A stretch of 11,395 nucleotides of DNA from JBFHRE01 sp041746105 (GTDB lineage Bacteria; Actinomycetota; Acidimicrobiia; Spongiisociales; ZC4RG35): NCBI GenBank assembly GCA_041746105.1, contig JBGTHP010000007.1:1-11395 (forward strand), written 5' to 3'. This document shows positions 6,107-11,395 of the stretch, piece by piece. The notes beneath the pieces were generated by a model. That model was not told where the DNA came from. It ran no database searches and was given only the letters and a program-made list of their open reading frames with translations. Each line of letters opens with the position of its first letter. Position 1 is the first letter of the stretch. The position numbers were made by a program, and so were the translations under genes.

Positions 6107-9100
6107 TCACCCTGCCTGACGCCGGCGCCGTCTTCGGGATTCCTGTTCGTAGAGCTCGATGGTGTCCGGATCGAGGAGGCTGGATGCGTCGGGGCCTTCG
6201 TCTGCGTCGACGACTGCCAGCAGCTCCGAATAGACGGCCTCAAAGGCGACGTGGTTGCCCTCGGCGGCTGCTGCTCGCATGAGGTTGCGGTAACACTGTT
6301 CGCATGCTCCGGTGGCCACGAGCCCTTTTCTGGCGGCCCAGGTCGCCTCGGCAGGGTCGTCGTTGGCAAGGGCGTGTTGGGCGAGGCGGTGTGCGGCGTT
6401 GTCGATGGCGACGATCGTGTGGGTGATGATCCCGTCGGTGTGTGCCCAGATGTAGGCGTTGCCGGCTCCGGTGAATGGCGTTCCTTCGACTAGTTCGAGC
6501 GCGGCCCGCAACTGGTGCGCTTGGTCGGCGCCTGACGTTCGGTCGGCTTGGCGTATGTGTCCGGTGAACTTCTCGATGTCGCTCTGGAGGTGGTGGCTGA
6601 TCCGGTAGATCCCGTCGGCGACGTAGGGAAGATAGGGCTCGCCGTCGGGGCCGAGTCCGAGGGTGGTGCGGGTACGGTAGGTGTGTCGGTTGAGCCGTTG
6701 GTAGTCGGGTCGTTGTTCGGGCCACAGGGCCTCCATCAGGGTGTCGGCTTCGACGCCACCGCGGTGGAAGGTGAGGTAGGCGACCAGTTCGGTGCATCTG
6801 CGGAGCGCGAAGCGCCCGTCGATCCCTTCGACTCTGAGGGTGCCGAGCACCTTCATTTCGGGGACTTGGGCCGGGAGCTCTTCGCCGGCGGTCTCTTCCT
6901 CTGCGAACAATGACGGTTCGATGGTTTCGTCTGCCGACGTGGGAACGTCGTCGAAGGTCTCGTTGAGCAGGAGGGGGTCGGTGGTGAGTTCGGGTGGTAG
7001 GCCGTCGAGGTCTTTGGCGGCGGTGACGAGGTCGGCCACGGCGGTTTGTTCGGTCGGGGTGAGGTTGCGGCGGGCGTAGGTCTGGCCGAGTGGATCGACT
7101 CGTACGGTGTCGTCTTCGACGTGGAGTCGCCACCGGTCCCCGGTCGGGTAGCCGACGACTGCGGCGACGCCTCGACCGGAGTGAGCAGTGGAGAGAAGTC
7201 TGTTCGCTTCGTCGGGGGCGTCGGCTGTTGGGTGGAAGACGATGATCGGGTCCCAGGTATCGCTGCTTACCGACGAGATCCGACCCTGCAGAGGCGATGG
7301 GGATGCGACCCGGGTCACGGCTGCGGCTTTGGCTGCGAGTGTGGGCAGGATCTCGCTCAGGCTGTCTACTGCATGTATGCGTTCGAGGTGGTCGAGGTCG
7401 GTCCCGAATCCGATGCAGATGATCTGGAGTTCGTCGGCGATGGGGCTGGCGGCGAGCTCGGTGGCCATCGTGTAGCAAGTGGCTGTGACGTCGTCGGGTT
7501 CACCAGTTATCTGAATGGCTCCGAGGCATTCGAGATCCAAGAGGAGCTGGGTGTGGTCTCCGTGTCCGACGGTGACGAGCGCCGGGTAGGGCGCAGGCAC
7601 ACCGTCGGCCCGCTCGCGGAGCCTATTGATGTCGGTGTCGGTGGGAATGGTCCAGCTGCGTCCGTCGTCGTCGATACGCCATCCGGACGGTGGTTCTCGG
7701 TGTGGAGTCCACAAGAGCACCCGCAGCAGGTCGGAGCTGAGGTAGGCGCCGACGACTTGTGGAGGCGGGATGTGGGAGGCGATGACGTCTCGGGCCATGG
7801 TGCGTAGGGCGAGGTCGAGGAACTCGGTGGCGGCGGGGGCAGCGGCAGTTCGGATTATGGTCTCGGCTGCGCCAGCCTCCGAGGGCGGGGGTGTGGGGAT
7901 GGTGCCGGGTCGGCGGTGCCTCAGCTGTGCGTTTCGGAGCCGGCGAAGGAGAGCAACGATCCCGGCAGCGAGGACTCCGAGGCCCGCGAGGGTGCTGGCG
8001 ATGGGAAACAGCTCGCCGGCGAGACTCCCGTCGTCAAGGTCGTCGGCGGCGTCGATTCCATCAGGCTGGATGATTGGCGCGGGCGGCTCGTTAGTGCTCG
8101 GGTCGGACGGGGTCGGCGTGGTGGGGTTCGGGGTGGGCGAGGTGGTTGCGGATGGGAGATCGGGTGTAGGGGTGGTCGTGGCGGTTTCGGGCTCGTCCTG
8201 AGGCGAAGGTGCGGTTTCGAGCGGGGCGGGGGTTTCGAGGCCGGTGTCGGGTTCGGCGGGGTGGTGGGGGTCGGTGGGGATGGCCGGCAGGAGGAATGTC
8301 TGGCCGGGGTGGATGAGATTCGGGTCGTGACGTGGCGCCAGCCGGTCCCGGTTGACATCGATGAGGGTGTTCCAGTAGCGGGTGATTTCTGCGGTGGTGG
8401 GGGTTCGATCCCACGCGTCAGAAAGGGCCGTCTCAGCGATGCTCCAGAAGCTGTCACCCGCTTCGACGGTGATCTCGGCGACCCCCTGCTCCTGATCGTG
8501 ATCCAACACCGTTGGCTCAGCTGACTCGGCCAGGGAGTCGGTGGGGATGGGGGGCAGTTCGAATCGTTGGTCCGGGTAGATGAGGTCGGGGTCGTATGGT
8601 GCTGCTAGGTGCTGTCGATTGGTGTCGACGAGGCGCCTCCAATACTCGGATGTTTCGGACTCGGTGGGTGGACGCCCCCACGCGGTTGCGAGGGTGGTCT
8701 CGGCGATCGTCCAGAAGTTGTCTCCTGGTTCCACAGTGACCACGCTTGCGGCCTCATCCGCATCGTCCTTGTTGGGAGTGCTTGCGTCGTCCGGTAGGAC
8801 GAGCAGCCAGCCGGGGGTGAGATCATTTGTGGTCTCGGTGAACCTGTGACCGTCGGGCATGGCCCGCCCTTCATTGAGCGCCCGGATCTCCTTCCATCGT
8901 CGACCGTCGCCGAGGGTGGTCTCGGCGATGGTCCACAGCGTGTCGTGGCGCTTCACCTGGTATGTGGGTTGGTGAGATTCGGCCTTTTGCGGTTGGGTGG
9001 GCTCGGCCCATCCAGGCCCCGATGTCTCATTGCCCAGGTCCACCGCCGGATAGCTTGACGTCAGAGTGAACTCGGCTGGAAGCGGAGTCGCCGTGGCTGG

Positions 9101-9475
9101 GACGGCGCGGAGCGGACCGAGAGTGGCGGCGGCGAGCGTGATGGCAGCGACGAGCTGAGCAACCGCCGGCTGCAGTCCTGGTAGCACCGGTAGGCGGCGG
9201 GCGCTTCTGCCTCGGACGGCGGCAACAGATTCGGCTATCAATACGGTGACGAGCTGGACCCACACGATCCAGACGACCACGGCCAGGGCGTTGATGAGGA
9301 GTTGAGGGTCGATCCCGCTCCGGAAAGCGAGCTGGATCTGGTCGAGGGTTGGAAGGCTGGTGGGCAGTGGCCATCCCACATATGCGACCAAACCGGAGGG
9401 AACTCCAATGATGAACACGACAACGATGATGAGGGCTCCGACGCCGCGGATCATGTTGTTGAGGTGTCGCATCAT
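6107..9475 (-). CDS. Membrane-spanning LysM x3 / BTAD regulatory protein of the tad locus
   Basis: This 1122-residue protein has hydrophobic segments at about 11-33, 60-82 and 102-120, then three LysM domains at about 172-228, 245-309 and 334-398, each with a GD/HD-x-(L/F)W(T/S)IAE signature. A Pro/Thr-rich spacer follows (about 400-470), then a fourth membrane segment at about 488-510 trailed by basic residues. Region 535-865 has no fold I recognise. Residues about 873-960 form a SARP/OmpR-like winged helix, and about 962-1105 a helical bacterial transcriptional activator domain (BTAD). Basic residues after segments 2 and 4 fit a topology with LysM outside, binding peptidoglycan, and BTAD in the cytoplasm. 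LysM-BTAD proteins recur beside actinobacterial Tad loci; a signalling role is inferred. It is the last gene of the operon and overlaps the TadG-like gene by ATGA. The second Met (ATG at 9472) has better spacing (5 bases) from the AGGAG site and may be the real start. Confidence 0.85.
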   Translation of the reverse strand: MMRHLNNMIRGVGALIIVVVFIIGVPSGLVAYVGWPLPTSLPTLDQIQLAFRSGIDPQLLINALAVVVWIVWVQLVTVLIAESVAAVRGRSARRLPVLPGLQPAVAQLVAAITLAAATLGPLRAVPATATPLPAEFTLTSSYPAVDLGNETSGPGWAEPTQPQKAESHQPTYQVKRHDTLWTIAETTLGDGRRWKEIRALNEGRAMPDGHRFTETTNDLTPGWLLVLPDDASTPNKDDADEAASVVTVEPGDNFWTIAETTLATAWGRPPTESETSEYWRRLVDTNRQHLAAPYDPDLIYPDQRFELPPIPTDSLAESAEPTVLDHDQEQGVAEITVEAGDSFWSIAETALSDAWDRTPTTAEITRYWNTLIDVNRDRLAPRHDPNLIHPGQTFLLPAIPTDPHHPAEPDTGLETPAPLETAPSPQDEPETATTTPTPDLPSATTSPTPNPTTPTPSDPSTNEPPAPIIQPDGIDAADDLDDGSLAGELFPIASTLAGLGVLAAGIVALLRRLRNAQLRHRRPGTIPTPPPSEAGAAETIIRTAAAPAATEFLDLALRTMARDVIASHIPPPQVVGAYLSSDLLRVLLWTPHREPPSGWRIDDDGRSWTIPTDTDINRLRERADGVPAPYPALVTVGHGDHTQLLLDLECLGAIQITGEPDDVTATCYTMATELAASPIADELQIICIGFGTDLDHLERIHAVDSLSEILPTLAAKAAAVTRVASPSPLQGRISSVSSDTWDPIIVFHPTADAPDEANRLLSTAHSGRGVAAVVGYPTGDRWRLHVEDDTVRVDPLGQTYARRNLTPTEQTAVADLVTAAKDLDGLPPELTTDPLLLNETFDDVPTSADETIEPSLFAEEETAGEELPAQVPEMKVLGTLRVEGIDGRFALRRCTELVAYLTFHRGGVEADTLMEALWPEQRPDYQRLNRHTYRTRTTLGLGPDGEPYLPYVADGIYRISHHLQSDIEKFTGHIRQADRTSGADQAHQLRAALELVEGTPFTGAGNAYIWAHTDGIITHTIVAIDNAAHRLAQHALANDDPAEATWAARKGLVATGACEQCYRNLMRAAAAEGNHVAFEAVYSELLAVVDADEGPDASSLLDPDTIELYEQESRRRRRRQAG

Positions 9476-9861
9476 GGCTCCTGGGTGATGGCGGCTGCGG
9501 TCTCCGTAGCGGCAACGGTGATTGGTCCCGTGGGAAGGAGGACGGGATCGACGGTGAGCTCGACGGTGACGGTGATGGTGTCACCGACCACGGTGATCTC
9601 GGTGGCGGTGTGCCCGAGGGTTGTCAGGTATTGGTCGACTCGATCGGTTGCATCGCCGGGAACGAGGGTGAGGTCGCCGGTTGTGCGGAGGGTGTCGAGG
9701 TCGACGGCTTGGGCGCCCGCCCGGGCAGCGTTGTCGGCCAACTGGCTCGCCTCTCTGAGGGCGTTGACCTTGCGGCCACCGTCGATGGCGAGCCCTGCAG
9801 CCATGAGGAGGGCGAGGGCGATGACTGCCAGGAAAGTGGAGACCGCTCCGCGCTCATTCAT
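9472..9861 (-). CDS. TadG-like pilus-assembly protein (TadE/TadG N-terminal type)
   Basis: The protein is 129 residues. It begins MNERGAVSTF followed by a hydrophobic helix (about 10-26) and DGGRKVNALREASQLADNAARAGAQA, the pattern of Tad-locus TadG-type proteins in which a membrane helix is followed by a helical stretch exposed outside. The remainder (about 60-125) is Thr/Val-rich and probably beta-strand. Compared with the two upstream TadE-like proteins, the position five residues after the Gly of the GAVST motif is Phe, not Glu, so prepilin-peptidase processing may differ or be absent. It overlaps both neighbours by ATGA. A role as minor pilin or in anchoring pilus assembly is inferred from context. 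Confidence 0.75.
   Translation of the reverse strand: MNERGAVSTFLAVIALALLMAAGLAIDGGRKVNALREASQLADNAARAGAQAVDLDTLRTTGDLTLVPGDATDRVDQYLTTLGHTATEITVVGDTITVTVELTVDPVLLPTGPITVAATETAAAITQEP
9475..9481 (-). promoter_or_regulatory. GGAGCCA ribosome binding site at the TadG-like/LysM-BTAD overlap
   Basis: On the minus strand AGGAGCCATGATG places the Shine-Dalgarno core just before two consecutive ATG codons. It lies inside the last Glu-Pro codons of the TadG-like gene, whose stop TGA overlaps the first ATG. This arrangement indicates translational coupling. Confidence 0.55.
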
Positions 9862-10286
9862 GGGCTGGCTCCGGCATTGGCCCGGTATGTGTCGATGACC
9901 TCAATCGCGGTGGCAGTGAAGGTGCGGTTGCCGGGGACAGCGAGCATGGCGATGTCGGCGAATGCGGCCTCGCAGGTGACGGTGACAGCGACTTGGCCGC
10001 CGGCGGCGAAGTCGGAGGTGTCGACGGACACGTCGAGGCTCCGGCATGCCACCGCGCCTTCTGCGATGTTGGCGGCAGATGTATCCACGCCAGCCTCGAG
10101 GGCGGCCGCTAGGGTGGCGACGAGGGAGGCGGCTCGGGCGGCTTCGTGGGCGGCGTTGGCGACATCACCTTCGGCCTGGGCGACCCGCCCGGCGAACACA
10201 ACCAGGAGCATGAACCCGATCAGCACCGGGGTGAGCACGGCCAGTTCGGTGGAGACGGCACCCCGCTCATGATGGATGCCGGTCAT
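9858..10286 (-). CDS. TadE-like minor pilin (second copy)
   Basis: The protein is 142 residues. A short basic leader ends at Gly9, and the following AVSTE puts Glu14 at the +5 position expected for cleavage by a TadV-type prepilin peptidase. A hydrophobic helix runs to about residue 32, followed by the Ala-rich amphipathic helix HEAARAASLVATLAAAL typical of TadE-type proteins. Cys81 and Cys105 in the exported part could form a disulphide. The start ATG overlaps the previous gene's stop as ATGA and has GGAG 8 bases upstream. In Tad systems TadE-type pseudopilins are needed for assembly of the Flp fibre; whether this one is incorporated into the fibre is unknown. Confidence 0.8.
   Translation of the reverse strand: MTGIHHERGAVSTELAVLTPVLIGFMLLVVFAGRVAQAEGDVANAAHEAARAASLVATLAAALEAGVDTSAANIAEGAVACRSLDVSVDTSDFAAGGQVAVTVTCEAAFADIAMLAVPGNRTFTATAIEVIDTYRANAGASP
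9866..9872 (-). promoter_or_regulatory. GGAGCCA ribosome binding site at the TadE-like/TadG-like overlap
   Basis: The minus strand reads CCGGAGCCAGCCCATGA. GGAG lies 7 bases before the TadG-like ATG, inside the final Gly-Ala-Ser-Pro codons of the preceding gene. The site is read in a different frame from the equivalent site at 9475-9481. Confidence 0.55.
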
Positions 10287-10675
10287 CGGTCTGGCTCCGG
10301 GACGAATCGTTCGATCGGACCCGCCGCGCGCGCCGTGACCCCCCAGTCGAAACCGGGAACCAGCCGGGGCGCCCTGCCGGTCACCTCAACGGTGACGGTC
10401 TCGGTGGTGCGGGTGACGGTCACCTGTGGTTGGGTGATGTTGCCGGCGGCATCGAGAAACCACTCGGCGGCTCGGATCCCATCTTCTTCGGTGGCGGTGA
10501 CGACCTGGGCGGCGTCGACTGCCTCTCGGGCGGCGGCATCGGCGATCTGATCGGCGTGCCACCACAACGCCACTTGGAATGGGACCAGGACGAGCGCGAT
10601 CAGCACCGGCATGATCACAGCCAGCTCCGTGGACGTCAGGCCGTCCTCGGCCTTTCCTCGTCTGTCCGCCAGCAT
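10283..10675 (-). CDS. TadE-like minor pilin (first copy)
   Basis: From the ATG at 10675 the protein is 130 residues. After a basic leader (LADRRGKAEDG) comes LTSTE, with Glu five residues after the Gly, then a hydrophobic helix (about 18-38) and ADQIADAAAREAVDAA, a TadE-type helical continuation. The rest is a Thr/Val-rich strand region ending in EPDR. A GTG one codon upstream (10678) is possible, but the GGAG in GGGGGAGAGG sits 8 bases from the ATG and only 5 from the GTG, so I chose ATG. The gene follows the Flp-type prepilin gene by 23 bases and overlaps the next gene by ATGA. It is probably a pseudopilin of the same fibre. Confidence 0.8.
   Translation of the reverse strand: MLADRRGKAEDGLTSTELAVIMPVLIALVLVPFQVALWWHADQIADAAAREAVDAAQVVTATEEDGIRAAEWFLDAAGNITQPQVTVTRTTETVTVEVTGRAPRLVPGFDWGVTARAAGPIERFVPEPDR
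10292..10298 (-). promoter_or_regulatory. GGAGCCA ribosome binding site at the first TadE/second TadE overlap
   Basis: The minus strand reads CCGGAGCCAGACCGATGA. GGAG is 8 bases before the ATG at 10286 and is embedded in the Glu-Pro-Asp-Arg codons that end the preceding gene. The ten bases CCGGAGCCAG are identical to those at the next junction (9863-9874 region). Confidence 0.55.
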
Positions 10676-10680
10676 CACGA

Positions 10681-10690
10681 CCTCTCCCCC
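10681..10690 (-). promoter_or_regulatory. Ribosome binding site deciding the TadE-like start
   Basis: GGGGGAGAGG on the minus strand places GGAG (10684-10687) 8 bases upstream of the ATG at 10675. This favours the ATG over the adjacent GTG at 10678. Confidence 0.55.
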
Positions 10691-10698
10691 CCAGCCCT

Positions 10699-10911
10699 TC
10701 AGGGGGTGGGTACGTTGTCGGGGATGGCCTCGGCGTTGGATCGCATCTTGGCGATCAGGATGATTCCAGCGGCGACTGCGATGGTGACGAGGACTCCGGT
10801 GAGGACGGCTGCCTCGGTTGACATCGCTCCTTTCTCATCCCGCATCCGGACCCCGATCGAGGTCAGCGTGACTTCGATCAGCAGGCGGGTGTAGTCGATG
10901 TAGGCGGTCAT
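10699..10911 (-). CDS. Flp-type prepilin (major pilin candidate)
   Basis: The protein is 70 residues. A 28-residue leader ends RDEKG, and the following AMSTE places Glu33 at +5, the class III/type IVb prepilin cleavage pattern. Then comes one hydrophobic helix, LTGVLVTIAVAAGIILIAKM, and a short polar tail, giving a predicted mature subunit of 42 residues. The Tyr that often follows the Glu in Flp pilins is Ala here. Its size, its position directly after tadC and its single helix make it the best candidate for the fibre subunit; a DUF4244-like or other small Tad-locus membrane protein is the alternative. The ATG at 10911 is supported by GGAAGGAG 8 bases upstream; an internal Met23 has no comparable site. 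The long leader is unusual. Confidence 0.75.
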   Translation of the reverse strand: MTAYIDYTRLLIEVTLTSIGVRMRDEKGAMSTEAAVLTGVLVTIAVAAGIILIAKMRSNAEAIPDNVPTP

Positions 10912-10919
10912 ATCAGTTG

Positions 10920-10927
10920 CTCCTTCC
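10920..10927 (-). promoter_or_regulatory. Strong ribosome binding site of the Flp-type prepilin
   Basis: GGAAGGAG on the minus strand lies 8 bases before the ATG at 10911. It is the strongest Shine-Dalgarno site in the operon, as expected for a pilin needed in many copies, and it confirms the upstream start with the long leader. Confidence 0.6.
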
Positions 10928-10950
10928 GTACTGGATTCGTTTCGTAGGTT

Positions 10951-11395
10951 TCATGGGACTGTCCCCGGCGTGGAGATCGCTTGGACGACGCCAAAGCCGA
11001 TGAAGAGGATCATGCCCACGACCAGGGTGACGACGGGCAGAAGCATCTTCTCGGTGGCGGCTTCGGCTTGGGCTTCGATAGCGGCCGTCTGACCGTTGCG
11101 CATGGAGTCCGCTTTGGCCGCGAGAGACGCCCGGATGCGGGCTCCCTGATCGCCGGCCAGGTAAGCGGATGCGGCGAGTTCGCGGAGCTCGTCGACACCC
11201 AACTCCTGTCCGAGTTGGTCGAAGACCTCCCACGGGGTGCGGTTGGTGAGGCGCGCCTTGCGCAAGGCCGATCGGATCTCGGCGAAGGCCCACCCATCTC
11301 CGAGGTCGGCGGAGGTTTGCAGGGCGGTCTCGAGTCCGCCACCGCCGGCCAGGATGATGGTGACGAGGTCCAGGTAGGCGGACAGGGAGTGGCGG
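10951..11395 (-). CDS. tadC: TadC-like type II/IV secretion inner-membrane platform protein (5' end outside window)
   Basis: The frame is open from the right edge of the window to the stop at 10951, giving 147 visible residues; any apparent start inside is internal. The sequence begins RHSLSAYLDLVTIILAGGGG and continues through LETALQTSADLGDGWAFAEI and WEVFDQLGQELGVDELRELA, the F-type (GspF/TadB/TadC) cytoplasmic helical pattern. It ends with a membrane helix, LLPVVTLVVGMILFIGFGVV. Family members are platform proteins that connect the TadA ATPase to the growing Flp fibre in the inner membrane. TadB has the same domain, but position as the last platform gene before the pilin argues for TadC. 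The tadA and tadB genes should lie to the right of the window. Confidence 0.85.
   Translation of the reverse strand, partial: RHSLSAYLDLVTIILAGGGGLETALQTSADLGDGWAFAEIRSALRKARLTNRTPWEVFDQLGQELGVDELRELAASAYLAGDQGARIRASLAAKADSMRNGQTAAIEAQAEAATEKMLLPVVTLVVGMILFIGFGVVQAISTPGTVP

Noticed and set aside
5809..6369. 186-codon minus-strand frame running through the convergent intergenic region
   Set aside because: It overlaps the zinc ribbon coding sequence antisense and the BTAD end out of frame, and has no recognizable domain or start signal.
6240..7478. 412-codon open frame on the minus strand, rich in Arg and His
   Set aside because: It lies wholly inside the LysM-BTAD gene in another frame and is low-complexity Arg/Pro/His, as expected of an out-of-frame reading of GC-rich DNA.
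7046..7807. 253-codon frame on the plus strand opposite the LysM-BTAD gene
   Set aside because: Antisense shadow: Gly/Val/Asp-rich composition, no domain, no ribosome binding site, and the opposite strand has clear motifs.
7916..8524. 202-codon plus-strand frame with Gly/Arg-rich content
   Set aside because: Antisense of the Pro/Thr spacer and LysM repeats; the apparent repeats come from the coding strand.
9610..10272. 220-codon plus-strand frame opposite the TadE/TadG genes
   Set aside because: Ala/Ser/Val-rich antisense shadow of Ala-rich pilin helices.

Overview
The window is GC-rich and has an actinobacterial flavour. This rests on strong G/C preference at third codon positions, an ArdC-like protein of the actinobacterial type, and a Tad/Flp pilus locus ending in a LysM-BTAD protein. 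The lineage is an inference; an Acidimicrobiia-like or other high-GC actinomycete would fit. No rRNA, tRNA or CRISPR array was seen.

Left part (1-5998, + strand) is accessory DNA. It opens with the last 38 codons of an integrase-core (IS481-like) transposase. A short intergenic stretch follows, with a 12-bp palindrome and three phased TGACA repeats. Next is a 646-residue fusion of an ArdC-type ssDNA-binding domain, a zincin metallopeptidase domain (HELAH) and a DnaG/TOPRIM primase core, a type of protein found on conjugative plasmids and integrative elements. After a 214-bp gap comes the most interesting gene: a 1206-residue protein with an N-terminal PD-(D/E)XK-type nuclease domain, a NACHT/STAND NTPase, a long helical-repeat sensor-like region and a terminal four-cysteine zinc ribbon. 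This is the architecture of single-gene anti-phage sensors (Avs/bNACHT-like). Its ATG lacks a clear Shine-Dalgarno site and overlaps a 13-codon leader ORF that has a strong one.

Right part (6107-11395, - strand) reads as one operon running leftward: the end of tadC, a Flp-type prepilin, two TadE-like minor pilins, a TadG-like protein, and a 1122-residue membrane protein with three transmembrane segments, three LysM domains, a fourth transmembrane segment and a cytoplasmic winged-helix/BTAD regulatory module. The last four genes overlap by ATGA, and each of the three overlaps carries the same GGAGCCA Shine-Dalgarno heptamer inside the end of the upstream gene. The likely roles are inner-membrane platform (TadC), fibre subunit (Flp), minor pilins (TadE/TadG), and a wall-sensing or wall-anchored regulator (LysM-BTAD).

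The accessory block and the pilus operon converge on a 108-bp intergenic region (5999-6106) that has only weak dyads. The simplest reading is a defence/mobility island abutting a chromosomal tad locus.
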